Assembly: GCA_963756455.1 (NCBI GenBank)
Contig: CAVWNC010000004.1
Span: forward strand, 434,001 to 498,000
Direction: 5' to 3'
From: DASQPA01 sp963756455
Lineage (GTDB): Bacteria; Acidobacteriota; Thermoanaerobaculia; Multivoradales; UBA5704
DNA length: 64,000 nucleotides
Below, in pieces: positions 56,201 to 62,607 of this stretch. The notes below the pieces were generated by a model. The model was not told the origin of the DNA. It made no database searches and saw nothing but the letters and a program-made list of their open reading frames with translations. Each line of letters starts with the position of its first letter. Positions within the stretch are counted from its first letter, which is position 1. Made by a program: the position numbers and the translations under genes.

Positions 56201-58568
56201 GCTCGCCGCCTATGCCCACCAGGACGTGCCCTTCGACAAGCTGGTCGAGATCCTGGCGCCCGAGCGGAGCCTCGCCCATGCGCCGCTCTTCCAGGTCTTC
56301 CTCGTGTTGCAGAACACGCCCGCCGAGACCCTCCGCCTGCCCGGGCTGGAGCTCAAGCCGGTGGAGCTGGGGACGGGGGCGGCCAAGTTCGACCTGACCC
56401 TCGCCCTGGGCGCGGCCGCCGATGGCCTTGCGGGTGTCTGGGAGTATGACCGCGACCTCTTCGATCCGCCGACGATCGCGCGGCTCGGCGGCCAGCTCGA
56501 ACGTCTGCTGGAGGCGGCGGTGGCGGAGCCGGAGGCGCGGATCGGCGCGCTCGCTCTCCTTTCGGCGGCGGAGCGCCAGCAGCTCGCCGAGTGGAATGGC
56601 ACCGCGGCGCCCTACCGCGAGGTTTCCCTCTCCGAGCTGATCACGGAGCAGGCCGCGCGGACGCCGGACGCCGCGGCGGTGGTCTTCGAGGACGAGGTGC
56701 TCTCCTATGGCGGCCTCGCCGCCCGCGCCGGGCGCCTGGCCGGCGAGCTTCGGCGGCTGGGGGTGGGGCCGGAGGTGCGGGTGGGGATCTGCGCCGAGCG
56801 CTCGCTCGGGCTCCTCGTGGGGCTCGTGGCGATCCTCGAAGCGGGCGGCGCCTACGTGCCGCTCGATCCCTCCTACCCGGCCGACCGCCTCGCCTTCATG
56901 CTGGAGGATTCGGGCGTGCCGGTCCTTTTGACCGAGGGAAGCCTGGCGGCGGCCCTCCCGGGCCTCCGGGTCGATGGCATCGAGGTGGTGCGCCTGGACC
57001 GAGCGTTTCCGGCGAGCGGGGACGCCGTTCTCTCCGCGGGACCGGCTCCTTCGGGCGCTCCGCGCGGCCAGTCGCCGGTCCGCGGAGAGAAACGGCGCCC
57101 CCGCTCGGGGCAGGTCGACCCCGATCAGCTCGCCTATGTCATCTACACCTCCGGCTCGACGGGCCGGCCGAAGGGGGCGATGAACGCCCATCGGGGGATC
57201 GTCAACCGGCTGCTCTGGATGCGGGAGCGCTACGCGGTCGGTCCCGGCGACCGGGTGCTCCAGAAGACGCCGGTCTCCTTCGACGTCTCGGTCTGGGAGC
57301 TCTTCATCCCGCTCGTCACCGGCGCCTGCCTGGTGGTCGCCCGGCCTGGCGGCCATCAGGATCCCGCCTATCTGGTGGAGACGATCGCGCGGCAGGCGAT
57401 CACCCTGCTGCACTTCGTGCCCGCCATGCTCTCCGCCTTCCTGGAGGCTCCCGGGGTCGAGAGCTGCACGGCGGTCCGCCAGGTCATCGCGAGCGGCGAG
57501 GCGCTCCCCTCCGACCTGGAGCGCCGGTTCTTCTCCAAGCTTCCTGCCCGGCTCGACAACCTCTACGGTCCGACCGAGGCGGCGGTCGAGGTCACCTTCT
57601 GGGCCTGCGACCGGGAGGGGACGGCGGGCCGGGTTCCGATCGGCCGGCCGGTGGCGAACACCGCCATCCACCTCCTCGGCCGCGACCTCCGGCCGGTGCC
57701 GCCGGGAGGCTCAGGAGAGCTCGCGATCGCCGGGGTGCAGGTGGGGCGCGGCTACCTGAACCGGCCGGAGCTGACCGCGGAGCGTTTCCTCCCCGATCCC
57801 TTCGCGGGCCGTCCGGGAGCCCGGCTCTATCTCACCGGCGACCTCGCCCGCCACCTGCCGGACGGCCCGATCGAGTATCTCGGGCGCATCGACCACCAGG
57901 TGAAGCTCCGCGGCTTCCGCATCGAGCTGGGGGAGATCGAGTCGGCCCTCCTCGGCCACCCCGGGGTGCGCGACGCGGCGGCCATGGTGCGGCCGATGCG
58001 GGATGGGGCGCCGGGGGATCTCCTCCTGGTGGCCTACGTCGTGCCGGAGCGTCCCCCGGAGCGGGTCGAGGAGCTGGAGGGCTCGCTGCGGAGCTTCCTC
58101 GGAGAGCGCCTGCCGGCGCACATGCTGCCCGCCGTCTTCGTGTTCCTGCAGCACCTGCCCCTCACCCCGAACGGCAAGGTGGATCGGCGAGCCCTGCCGG
58201 CGCCGGACTGGCGCGCCGGCTCGTCCTACGTGGCGCCGCGGACCCCGCTCGAAGAGGTGCTGGCGAGCTTCTTCGCCGAGATCCTGGGCCTCGAGCGAGT
58301 GGGAGTGGAGGACGGCTTCTTCAAGCTCGGCGGCCACTCGCTCCTCGCCGCCCAGCTGGTCGCCAAGGTGCGTGGGGCCTTCCAGGTCGACCTGCCGCTC
58401 CGGCGCCTGTTCGAGACGCCGACGGTCTCGGCGGTCGCCGCCGCGGTCGCCGCCGCGGAGGGCAAACCGGGGCAGAGCGACAAGGTCGCGCGCATTCTCC
58501 TCCGGGTCCACCGCATGGCGGCGGAGAAGCGGCTCACTCTTCCGCCTGGCCGCAGTGCGATAGGATAG
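41217..58568 (+). CDS. Five-module nonribosomal peptide synthetase (C-A-T)5 with an internal FkbM methyltransferase
   Basis: A single 5783-residue synthetase (GTG 41217; ATG 41229 is an equally likely start). Domain order by residue: C1 11-440, A1 500-1000, T1 (Ser1048); C2 1118-1560, A2 1600-2080, T2 near 2128; C3 2205-2640, A3 2680-3480 interrupted by an FkbM methyltransferase at about 3155-3415, T3 near 3528; C4 3595-4040, A4 4060-4570, T4 near 4609; C5 4675-5100, A5 5130-5660, T5 near 5707. Every T has GGHSLL. C2-C5 have HHIVxDG; C1 has HHIVSDF. No epimerase or thioesterase. Hand-read specificity codes: A1 = A2 DLFNNALTYK (Ala- or Gly-like, from memory), A3 DVWHMSLVDK (Ser), A5 DVWHISLVEK (probably Ser), A4 not assigned. 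C1 at the front suggests an acyl or lipo-initiated peptide. The product is unknown. Confidence 0.95.
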   Translation: MNERMTPKSATPIDIRLSYGQRALWFLDRLAPGNAAYIIAGAARVVGPFDPAALRRAVVALASRHPALRSTFKDTEDGPVQRVGPKSLSEHVEIVEEDGAALSASERVERLSEIAFRPFDLATGPLLRVGLLRFRGGPDSEPAEAGYLLSLSVHHIVSDFWSLAVILRDLGALYAAELGETAPLPPLSEIGIAEIVRREEASLAGERGEEIFASWRQALDGFPFVLELPTDRPRPAAQGFRGASLPLHLDPRVADAVRRRTRKRGATLYMGLLAAFDAVLARHSHQEKLLVGCPTTGRGDAALAGLVGYLVNPVPIPGDLSGDPAFGELLARVRAAALGAFGRQAYPFPLLAERLQPERDPSRSPLFQVLLVLQKGRRAEEEGLAALSVGEAGVPLELGGGVLRLESIALDEPGAQLDLQVMLAETAHGIAGRWLYDRDLFEPATMARMAGHFAHLLGFLADADEFATPLSELPLLGAAERAQLTAWADGGILAPGASCLHERVFAQAARTPGEIALWAGERQLTYAELAAGARRIAGHLRSLGVGPEVRVGLCSERTPQMILGLLGILAAGGAYVPLDPAYPAERLAFMLEDSGAALVLVSTGAGGRLPAGTRTVALAEALEEAPAGRAPETWRGPELGNLAYLIYTSGSTGRPKAVAIAHASASALVTWAAGAFSPAELSGVLAATSIAFDLSVFEIFVPLSLGGTVILAENALALPQLPARDAVTLVNTVPSAMAELVRGGALSPSVRTVNLAGEPLPGSLARQIHAAGVGRLLNLYGPSEDTTYSTWAAILPAGSGEPGEPGEPAIGRPLPGGRAYVVDPRQQPAPLGVPGELWLGGAGLARGYLGQPERTAERFVPDPWSGVPGARLYRTGDLVRFRTGDAAGDLAGSLMFLGRLDHQVKVRGFRIELGEVESALVALPGVREAVVLAREEASADNPGKRLVAYVSGDGIDPEGLRAGLAARLPGYLVPSAFVLLPALPLTPNGKADRRALAGVAPEQTAGSGAGYVAPRTATETLLAAIWAEVLHAERVGVTDDFFQLGGHSLLATQVASRVRRAFGVEIAVRRLFEARTVATLALEIEGIQAAADTPSAGVSLEPVSPAREVFLDGRLEAPPSFAQERLWFLDRLEPGTAAYNVPVALWLGGPLEIAALAAALASVVARHEALRTTFIETSGRPVQLIGPVRAAVWNLPVVDLAALPETRREETALTLAGEEAALPFDLERGPLLRSALVRLSPPAARGLREGDHLLLLTLHHIVTDGWSMGVLVREVGEVYGALLAGRPPVLPELPLQYRDYAIWQREWLAGEVLRGQLAWWRERLSGMPPLLDLPTDRPRPAVQGTAGGSLAVALPEGLTASLYQLAEGGISGVSGISGTASLFMVLLAGFQALLARHAGQSRVVVGSPVANRNHRRIEDLIGLFVNTLALPGDLSGDPPFAVLLARARETALGAYSHQELPFEKLVEELSPGRSLAHTPLFQVLLVLQNADMGPPALPGLTATLLDIPSGMEKFDLTLDLQEQAGGLAGKLTYRLDLFDPPTVERLFGHFVHLLAGAVADPAVRLADLPLLSAAERAQLAEWSGTTGTEEREGTLQNPLAVSCARVPERVALVTATAHLSYGELARGARRIASRLHALGAGPEVRIGLASARSEEMVLGLLGILAAGAAYVPLDPAYPAERLALLLADSGAALVLAGRSVLERVPAAARVVLLKDLLAGPHLQADLESSLPVAQPGNLAYLIYTSGSTGRPKAVAIAHASASALVRWAAETFSPEELSGVLAATSIAFDLSVFELFVPLVLGGTVILADNALALPGLPAREAVTLVNTVPSAMAELLRDEALPASVRTVNLAGEPLSGNLARQVAAAGVGRLLNLYGPSEDTTYSTWEAVAATGSREPGIGRPISGGRAYVVDPGLQLAPPGVPGELWLGGAGLARGYLGRPEGTAERFVPDPWSGLPGERLYRTGDLVRFLPEGERMGELMFLGRLDHQVKVRGFRIELGEVEAALAGLPGVREAAVLARDEPGRLIAYVSGDGVDAEGLREQLAASLPGYMVPSVFVLLPALPLTPNGKVDRRALAGVAPEPGAGMGVSSTAPRTATEALLAAIWTEVLGVDRVGMEDDFFLLGGHSLLATQVVSRLRRTLGVEVSVRRLFEARTVAALAREVETAPASAAPAGSAAAVAAGASAGSAASAASAGIPPLLPVPRLPDGTALPLSFAQERLWFLDQLEPGSAAYNMAAGLRLTGRLDLPALSASLGEVVRRHEALRTTFRAGAEGAVQVVGGTVGAVGELPLPRRLPVVDLRGLPAGRRESAARKLLAAAALQPFDLVRGPLVRARLFRLTADEHVLFLCLHHIVADGWSIGLLVREVAALYPAFLAGLPSPLAELPIQYGDFSVWQRRWLSGETLARRVAWWREHLQGIPPLELPTDRLRPAEGFHGGGEMREVAFPTALLAALRTLAAERRGTLFMVLLAGFEALLSRYSGQTDLAVGSVVANRGRVEVEELIGFFVNTLALRARLDGDPAYGEILDRVRETTLAAYAREDVPFELLVEALAPRRDLARTPLFDAVLNVQPAGLTAPLSLPGLDLRPVTLPPGPAKFDLTLNLFESAEGLVGNLAYRPELFDAATIERLAGHFATLLAGAAADPGCRLSRLPLLTAAESQALREGNATAVDYPGDSGGVGTLAARFAAQAEASPDAVALVFDRTALTYGRLAAESRSLARRLRRLGVGPEVPVGICLERSLDLVVGLLAILEAGGAYVPLDPSYPRERLAGMLADAGAPVVLTWRRLQEILPVLPVQAGRTIFLDDPAEPVTGLEPTPVPAGLDNLAYVIFTSGSTGRPKGAMNAHRGIVNRLLWMQETYGLTPADRVLQKTPFSFDVSVWEFFWPLLSGACLVVARPGEHQAPARLARTIVEESVTTLHFVPAMLQAFLEEPSSAHCESVRQVMASGEALPLALQNRFFERLPDAALHNLYGPTEAAVDVSFWACERGSARTAVPIGRPVANTALHLLDAGFEPAPIGVPGELFLGGVQVGRGYFGRPELTAERFVPDPAGEPGARAYRTGDLVRRLPAGEVEFLGRIDHQVKIRGLRIELGEIESALARHPAVQEAVVLAEASLSGESADRRLVAYVVPEARRAAPLRARLRLEREGRLTATDLHELPNGMAVAHRNRGETEFLYREIFVDEGYLRHGIAVADGDTIFDVGANIGLFALFAGRRARGVRIFAFEPIPEVFAALRLNAALHGLDARLFDCGVAEAAGTAEFTYYPHATLISGRFADGAEEREVVRSFVESQVDAAAADLGADRLEEMLTERLEARQVVCELRALSEVIAAEGVARIDLLKIDVEKSELSVLAGLAEEDWAKVRQVVLEVHDVEGRLAQVLALLERHGFEVAAEQDLELSGTALYNLYARRPAAAGESRVATPPEPAWESAGALVADVTAALRAELPEFMVPAAFTVLEAFPLSPSGKVDRRALLSSNFAAALVQGARKAPSRPMEKLLAGLWAELLRRDPEEIGVEDNFFVLGGHSLLGARLLSRLESRLEVEIPLRRLFTSPILADLAREVEAAVEAKGQAVTGAGAAGAAGAGSQLSRPAELPLSFSQERLWFLDQLEPGSAVYNIPALIGLRGELSLGAITAALDGIVRRHEVLRTTFARSASAADRPIQVIAAERRVEIPIVDLAALPEPLRRATAESLTRAEAGRPFDLGAGPLLRALLVRLTPVSAPANVRGEHLALLNLHHIVSDGWSTGVLISELAALYTACLTGQASPLPALPWQYADYALWQRQLLAGPELERQLGWWREHLAGAPEALELPTDRPRPAVQGFRGARLPFVLPANLAAAARRLSEESGASLFMTLLTVFQALLARLCGQDDLTVGSPIAGRRRPEVDGLIGFFVNTLVLRLKLTDRAGLRGLLGRTRESTLGAFENQDVPFERLVEALRPARQLARTPLFQVMFVLQNAPAANLALPGLDLAALPVEIGVARFDLTFVLREDDGRLAGGIEYNRDLFDVPTMARLAAHFETLLAAAVAVPDHAVTELPLLSPAERHQALREWNDRAEEYPREGLVPSLIAAVAGERPDAPALGLDGARMSYRELELRAARIGRHLVAAGVGPDDLVGIAAERSFAMVAALLGIWKAGAAYLPLDVHLPPERLAFLLADGAVEIVLTQESLAPALPAFRGRSLRVEDLWECEPEGARADLSDFPELPDRAAYVIYTSGSTGRPKGVVISHRALGNRLRFAQAVELSPGDSFVQKTTTSFDASVCEIFSPLLTGGTVVLARPGGEREPAYLVDLVRDWRIPHMSFTMAMLGTLLDEQSLAGCDSLRTVLVGGEAMPPDLPARFHAQSAAEIFNRYGPTETTISITSWRPERGCQGRTVPIGRPIARTEIHVLDRALEPVPVGALGELAIGGAGLARGYLARPDVTAERFVPHPWSGEPGARLYLSGDLVRFRPDGALEFLGRTDNQVKIRGFRVELGEIEAALEEHPAVAQVAVVDLPDPGTGSKRLVAYFVPHPEGDLAPRALQDYLATRVPGYMVPALFVRLDAMPLTPTGKTDRQALPEPAAERPTAAWEAPRTPIEEVLAGIWEELLGVRQVDRRDSFFELGGHSLLATRLVSRLREAAAVELPLKAVFEAPTLCGLAELVEAAWRDGGASSTPSARIAPPLRPIPRRRDLPLSFAQERLWFLEQLEPGNASYHLPVAVRFKGRLEAAALGGALAAIVARHEALRTRFVTVEGRPAQAISARVHLGLPSVDLSLLSPDRREEREEEVRRLALEAARQPFDLERGPLLRVRLLRLEEEEHVLLLSMHHIVSDGWSMGVLVRELGVLYRAAVEGRPSPLPALPVQYPDFAVWQREWLSGEVLAAELRWWRERLAGAPAVLQLPTDRPRPAVARFRGAGLPFRLSAAVTAGLQALCRRRGVTPFMALLAGFSALLWRGSGQDDLVVGTPIAGRTHREIEGLIGFFVNTLALRTDLSGEPGFAGLLARVREGALAAYAHQDVPFDKLVEILAPERSLAHAPLFQVFLVLQNTPAETLRLPGLELKPVELGTGAAKFDLTLALGAAADGLAGVWEYDRDLFDPPTIARLGGQLERLLEAAVAEPEARIGALALLSAAERQQLAEWNGTAAPYREVSLSELITEQAARTPDAAAVVFEDEVLSYGGLAARAGRLAGELRRLGVGPEVRVGICAERSLGLLVGLVAILEAGGAYVPLDPSYPADRLAFMLEDSGVPVLLTEGSLAAALPGLRVDGIEVVRLDRAFPASGDAVLSAGPAPSGAPRGQSPVRGEKRRPRSGQVDPDQLAYVIYTSGSTGRPKGAMNAHRGIVNRLLWMRERYAVGPGDRVLQKTPVSFDVSVWELFIPLVTGACLVVARPGGHQDPAYLVETIARQAITLLHFVPAMLSAFLEAPGVESCTAVRQVIASGEALPSDLERRFFSKLPARLDNLYGPTEAAVEVTFWACDREGTAGRVPIGRPVANTAIHLLGRDLRPVPPGGSGELAIAGVQVGRGYLNRPELTAERFLPDPFAGRPGARLYLTGDLARHLPDGPIEYLGRIDHQVKLRGFRIELGEIESALLGHPGVRDAAAMVRPMRDGAPGDLLLVAYVVPERPPERVEELEGSLRSFLGERLPAHMLPAVFVFLQHLPLTPNGKVDRRALPAPDWRAGSSYVAPRTPLEEVLASFFAEILGLERVGVEDGFFKLGGHSLLAAQLVAKVRGAFQVDLPLRRLFETPTVSAVAAAVAAAEGKPGQSDKVARILLRVHRMAAEKRLTLPPGRSAIG
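50640..51450 (+). other. FkbM-type methyltransferase domain inserted into adenylation domain A3
   Basis: Between the A8 motif region (LRIELGEIESAL, near 50490) and the A10 lysine motif (SPSGKVDRRAL, near 51613) lies a SAM-dependent methyltransferase: DTIFDVGANIGLFALFAGRR is motif I, FEPIPEVFAALRLNA follows, and IDLLKIDVEKSELSVLAGL is the FkbM hallmark. FkbM enzymes are O-methyltransferases. With A3 predicted to select serine, O-methylserine is a possible outcome (inference). Confidence 0.8.
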
Positions 58569-58601
58569 GTCCATCCGCTGTCTCTCAAGAGAGGACGTAC
58601 C

Positions 58602-59540
58602 ATGGACCTACGAGCAGGCGCTGCTCCACGGCAAGCGAATCCCGCGGCCAACATACAGATCCAGGGAGGAGGCCCGGCGTTTTTTTGGGGCTTGAGCGTC
58701 CTCTGGACCGCTTTCGTCGTGTTTCTGCACTTCGTGGGAGGCACGCCGGGGGGGCTGCCGCAGGTGGGGCCCCTGGGCTATCTGATCGGCGAGGCGCTCT
58801 TTTTCCTGCTCGGCGGCATCAACGTCGTCAATGAGTGGAAGCGGCGGCCGATCCTGCTCTTCGGCCGCTACACGTCGACCATCGGCCCCGGCCTCGCCTG
58901 GATCGAGCCCATCTTCCATCGCCGGCTGGCGGACGTGGCGGTACGAGACGTCGTCAACGAGCTGCGGATCGGGGGCGTGCAGACCCACGACAACGTTCCC
59001 ATCTCGTTCAACCTCATCATGACGACCCGTGTCGACCAGGCGCGGGTGCGGGATTTCATCGTGCGGGTGGCCAACGGCTACGAGGCCACCCGGCAGCGGG
59101 CGCTCGCCTCGGTCACCGAGATCGTCGGCAACCATGAGCTGGACGCGATCCTCCATAACCGCGGCCAGTTCTACTCCGAGGTGCGCGATTCGCTCCAGGG
59201 GAAGGTGGCCGACTGGGGCGTGACGGTCATCGCCGTCGAGCTCAAGGACTTCCAGATCACCGACGAGCAGATCCAGCAGGCCATCGCCATGAAGGCGCGC
59301 GCCGGCAAGGAGGCCGACGCCGAGCTGGTGCGCGCCGCGATGCAGCTCCACATCGCCAAAAAGCTCGTGGAAGCGGCCTCGGCGCTGACCCCGGACGGCT
59401 GGCGGTTGAAGGAGCTGGAAGTCCTGGTCGAGCTCACCCGCTCGGCCCAGAACAACACCCTTCTCATCCCCACCAACCTGCTCAAGGGGCTGCAGGACAT
59501 CGGCACCGGGAAGATCTCGATGCTCAAGTCCACGGAGTAG
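58602..59540 (+). CDS. SPFH/Band 7 (slipin-like) membrane protein
   Basis: A 312-residue protein from ATG 58602 (AGAGAGGA upstream). Two N-terminal hydrophobic segments (GPAFFWGLSVLWTAFVVFL; GYLIGEALFFLLGGIN) anchor an SPFH domain: IGPGLAWIEPIFHRRLADVAVRD, NVPISFNLIMTTRVD, and a C-terminal helix rich in AIAMKARAGKEADAELVRA. SPFH proteins form membrane-associated scaffolds and often stabilise proteases or efflux systems. It lies 33 bp after the synthetase gene on the same strand, so it may be co-expressed, but it lacks an NfeD partner gene. Confidence 0.85.
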   Translation: MDLRAGAAPRQANPAANIQIQGGGPAFFWGLSVLWTAFVVFLHFVGGTPGGLPQVGPLGYLIGEALFFLLGGINVVNEWKRRPILLFGRYTSTIGPGLAWIEPIFHRRLADVAVRDVVNELRIGGVQTHDNVPISFNLIMTTRVDQARVRDFIVRVANGYEATRQRALASVTEIVGNHELDAILHNRGQFYSEVRDSLQGKVADWGVTVIAVELKDFQITDEQIQQAIAMKARAGKEADAELVRAAMQLHIAKKLVEAASALTPDGWRLKELEVLVELTRSAQNNTLLIPTNLLKGLQDIGTGKISMLKSTE

Positions 59541-59602
59541 GGGACGGGAGCGCATCCACGAACCGTTGTACCATTCCATGCGGCTTTAGGATTCATCAGC
59601 GG

Positions 59603-62530
59603 ATGGACGTTCTTCTTCATCTTCCCCTCGGCAGGCGGCTGTCGCTCTGCCTGCTGCTCGCAGCGTTCCTCACGGCTTCCGGAGCCGCTTCCGCGGCGAC
59701 GAACGTCGTGCGGGTGCCGGCGGACGTCGCCACTCTCGCCCAGGCCATTCCGCGGGTCGTGGACGGCGGCGTCATCGAGCTCGCCGCGGGTGCCTACGCC
59801 GCGCCCACGGCGGGTTTTACGATCACCAATCCGGGTAAGAGCTTCACGATCCGCGCCGCTACGGGCGCCGCCGTCGCTCTCGATGGCGCCGGCACCCATC
59901 CGATCTTCGTCCTGCGCAACACCGGGACGGCGCGGAGCCGGTTGATCACTTTCGAGAACCTCATTTTCAGGAACGGCGGCGGCGGCTCGTCGACCCTGTC
60001 GCCCGGGGTCACGGTCGACCTCGGGCAGGCCCAGTTCGCCGGCTGTCGCTTCGAGAACAACGTGGGGTCCGCGGGGGTCGACGGCGGTGGGGTCAAGGTT
60101 CGGAACGGCTCCACCGCGACCTTCACGGACTGCGTCTTCACCGGCAACAGCTCGCCCATCGCCGGCGGCGCCATGATGGTCAACGAGTCGACGGTCGCGG
60201 TTTCCGGGGGGAGCTTCCTCGGCAACCGGGTGAACCTGCCGGGGAGCGATCCTTCCTCGCATGGGGGCGCGATCAACGTGATCGATGGGACGCTCCAGGT
60301 GTCCGACGCTTTTTTCCAAGGCAATCAGGCGGGCTGGGTGGGCGGCGCTGTGCTCGCCTTCGGCACCTTCGACGCTACGCCCGCCATCCCAGAGCCGCCG
60401 CCGCACTCCTCCGTGTCGATCACCCGCTCGACGTTCCAGGACAACCTCGTCGCGCCCCAGCCCTGCTGCCCGCCGCCTGGCGATCCCACCGGCGGCGCGA
60501 TCCATGTCGAGGATCAGACGACCCTCTCCGTCACGGAGTCCCGTTTCATCGACAACCAGGCGCAGTTCGGCGGGGCGATCGACAGCTACCGCGCGCTCGT
60601 CCACGTCTCGGGCTCGACGTTCCAGGGCAACCGGGGGAGCTTGACCGCCGCCACCCAAGCCGCCGGCGGGACGATCTCCGCGGTCTCGAACGACGCCGTC
60701 GACAGCACGACCGTGGGCGGCCAGAACCCCCGGCCGGCCGGGGTGACCGTCGCCGACTCGCTCCTCGAGGGAATCCATCCGAGCGCCGGGATCGGCGGTC
60801 CCGCCGCGAGCTCGGGCGGCTGCCTGCTCGCGATCGGCGACGAGCAACACCTCTACGGGCTTGGTGGGCTGACCCCGGATGGCACTCTGGACACCAACCG
60901 GGCGACGGTCGGAATCAGCGGCTCCGTGTTCGCGGATTGCGCGGCCGGTCCGAGCGCCACGGTCGGTGCCGGGACGGGCGGGGCGATCAACGGCGCGCTC
61001 GTGGCGTTGACCCTCGCCGACTCGCTGATCCTGGACTCGCAGGCCGTCCAGGGGAGCGGCGGCGGCCTCTTCCTGGCCAACGAATCCGACGCGCAGGTGA
61101 CGCGGACGACCTTCGCCGGCAACGCGGCCACGAGCTCCGGCGGCGGGATCTTCGCCGCCGGCTCGAACCTCGCGATCAGCAGCTCGGCCTTCGTGGGCAA
61201 CGAGGTCGGCGCCGCACCCGAGGGCGCCGGGCCGCTCACCCTGTCCCATGGCGCGGCGCTCTTCTCGACTCCGCTGGGCGCCGGCGTCCCTCGCGTCGGC
61301 TCCGGGGACGCGAGCGGCCTCGTCACGGGGACGATCTTCAGCCAGAACCTGGGCTTGCCGGTGTGGGACTTCGACTCGGGCGGCGCGAGCCCGGTCAATA
61401 CGATGCAGTATGCCGGCAACGTTTTCTTCAACACGACCTTCGGCGACAAGGTCTACCTCGATACCGCGACCGATCCCAACCGGTTCGGCTCGAACGTTTC
61501 GGATCTCAACCCGCTGATCGTGGTCCGCAGCGGCGGTCCCACGACGGTCAAGGCGCCACTCCCCAACAGCGCGCTCTTCGCTCCGCCGGCCGCCGGCTCG
61601 CTCCTCGCGCTCCCGGGAGCGGGCTCGCCGTCGTCGCGCTCGGCGCCCTTCCTCGCCTACGCCTGGACGGGCGGTGCCGCGACCCTCAACGGTGCGCCGC
61701 TCGCTCTCCACGACGGCTTGATCGAAAACGCGACCCCCGGCCCCTACACGCTCGTCGTCGACGGCGTGACGGTCGCTTCGGCGCTCCTCCAGGCGTCCCG
61801 CTGCACGGCCGATCCGACCCTCTGCCTGGCGAACGATCGTTTCAAGGTCCAGGTGCAGTGGACGCTGGCGACGGGGGAGACAGGCCAGGGCCATCCGGTG
61901 GCCCTCTCGGGAGACACCGGCTATTTCTGGTTCTTCAACGAAGCCAACGTCGAGCTCGTCGTCAAGGTTCTGGACGGCCGTTCGATCAACGGCGATTTCT
62001 GGGTCTTCTATGGCGCTCTTTCGAACGTCCAGTACACCTTGACCGTGACCGACACGGTGACGGGGACCGTCAAGACCTACAGGAACCGCCAGAACCACCT
62101 GGGGAGCCTCGCCGACACCTCCGCCTTCCCGACCCCCGGGGCCACGGCGGCCGCCTCTCCCGCCGCCGCACCGCCGCCGGCGACCGTCAACCCGTGCGGC
62201 GCGGGACCGGCGGACCTCTGCCTGGGCGGCCGCTTTCGGGTCGGCGTCACCTGGAAGACGGCCACCGCGACCGGCCTCGGCACCGCCCAGATCCTCACCG
62301 GCGACACCGGCTACTTCTGGTTCTTCGATCCCGCGAACGTCGAGCTCGTCGTCAAGATCTTAGACGGCCGCTCGGTCAACGGCGAGTTCTGGGTCTTCTA
62401 CGGCGCCCTCTCGAACGTCGCCTACACCCTGACGGTCACGGATACGGCGACCGGCCGGACGAAGACCTACAGCAATCCCCAGGGCACGCTCGCGAGCGTC
62501 GCCGACACCTCGGCCCTGCCGGGACCCTGA
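59603..62530 (+). CDS. Secreted right-handed beta-helix protein with two C-terminal GYFWFF domains
   Basis: A 975-residue protein from ATG 59603 with a Sec signal ending near SAAT. Residues ~30-620 form a parallel beta-helix like the Pmp/pectate-lyase type, with repeats such as GSTATFTDCVFTGNSSPIAGG and DGTLQVSDAFFQGNQAGWVGG. Two copies of an unnamed ~100-residue domain follow at about 730-840 and 860-975, each starting with a Cys-containing FR/FKV segment, then GYFWFF, NVELVVKxLDGRSxNG, WVFYGALSN, LTVTDTxTG and a KTY end. They are joined by an Ala/Pro linker. It probably acts outside the cell as an adhesin or glycan-binding protein. A third copy is the next gene. Confidence 0.85.
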   Translation: MDVLLHLPLGRRLSLCLLLAAFLTASGAASAATNVVRVPADVATLAQAIPRVVDGGVIELAAGAYAAPTAGFTITNPGKSFTIRAATGAAVALDGAGTHPIFVLRNTGTARSRLITFENLIFRNGGGGSSTLSPGVTVDLGQAQFAGCRFENNVGSAGVDGGGVKVRNGSTATFTDCVFTGNSSPIAGGAMMVNESTVAVSGGSFLGNRVNLPGSDPSSHGGAINVIDGTLQVSDAFFQGNQAGWVGGAVLAFGTFDATPAIPEPPPHSSVSITRSTFQDNLVAPQPCCPPPGDPTGGAIHVEDQTTLSVTESRFIDNQAQFGGAIDSYRALVHVSGSTFQGNRGSLTAATQAAGGTISAVSNDAVDSTTVGGQNPRPAGVTVADSLLEGIHPSAGIGGPAASSGGCLLAIGDEQHLYGLGGLTPDGTLDTNRATVGISGSVFADCAAGPSATVGAGTGGAINGALVALTLADSLILDSQAVQGSGGGLFLANESDAQVTRTTFAGNAATSSGGGIFAAGSNLAISSSAFVGNEVGAAPEGAGPLTLSHGAALFSTPLGAGVPRVGSGDASGLVTGTIFSQNLGLPVWDFDSGGASPVNTMQYAGNVFFNTTFGDKVYLDTATDPNRFGSNVSDLNPLIVVRSGGPTTVKAPLPNSALFAPPAAGSLLALPGAGSPSSRSAPFLAYAWTGGAATLNGAPLALHDGLIENATPGPYTLVVDGVTVASALLQASRCTADPTLCLANDRFKVQVQWTLATGETGQGHPVALSGDTGYFWFFNEANVELVVKVLDGRSINGDFWVFYGALSNVQYTLTVTDTVTGTVKTYRNRQNHLGSLADTSAFPTPGATAAASPAAAPPPATVNPCGAGPADLCLGGRFRVGVTWKTATATGLGTAQILTGDTGYFWFFDPANVELVVKILDGRSVNGEFWVFYGALSNVAYTLTVTDTATGRTKTYSNPQGTLASVADTSALPGP

Positions 62531-62554
62531 CCGTCGCGCGTCGCGAAGGCATCT

Positions 62555-62583
62555 TTGTCGAGGCACCCAGGGAGTGCTAAACT
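62555..62583 (+). promoter_or_regulatory. Sigma-70-type promoter of the small GYFWFF protein gene
   Basis: -35 TTGTCG (62555-62560), 17-bp spacer, -10 TAAACT (62578-62583) preceded by TGC (extended -10). AAAGGGG precedes the ATG at 62608. This is the best-formed promoter in the window. Confidence 0.65.
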
Positions 62584-62607
62584 CCCGTCGCCGAAAGGGG
62601 AATCGCC

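Noticed and set aside
59171..62098. 975-codon open frame antisense to the SPFH and beta-helix genes
   Set aside because: Arg/Glu/Asp-rich translation with no family signature, overlapping two well supported plus-strand genes.
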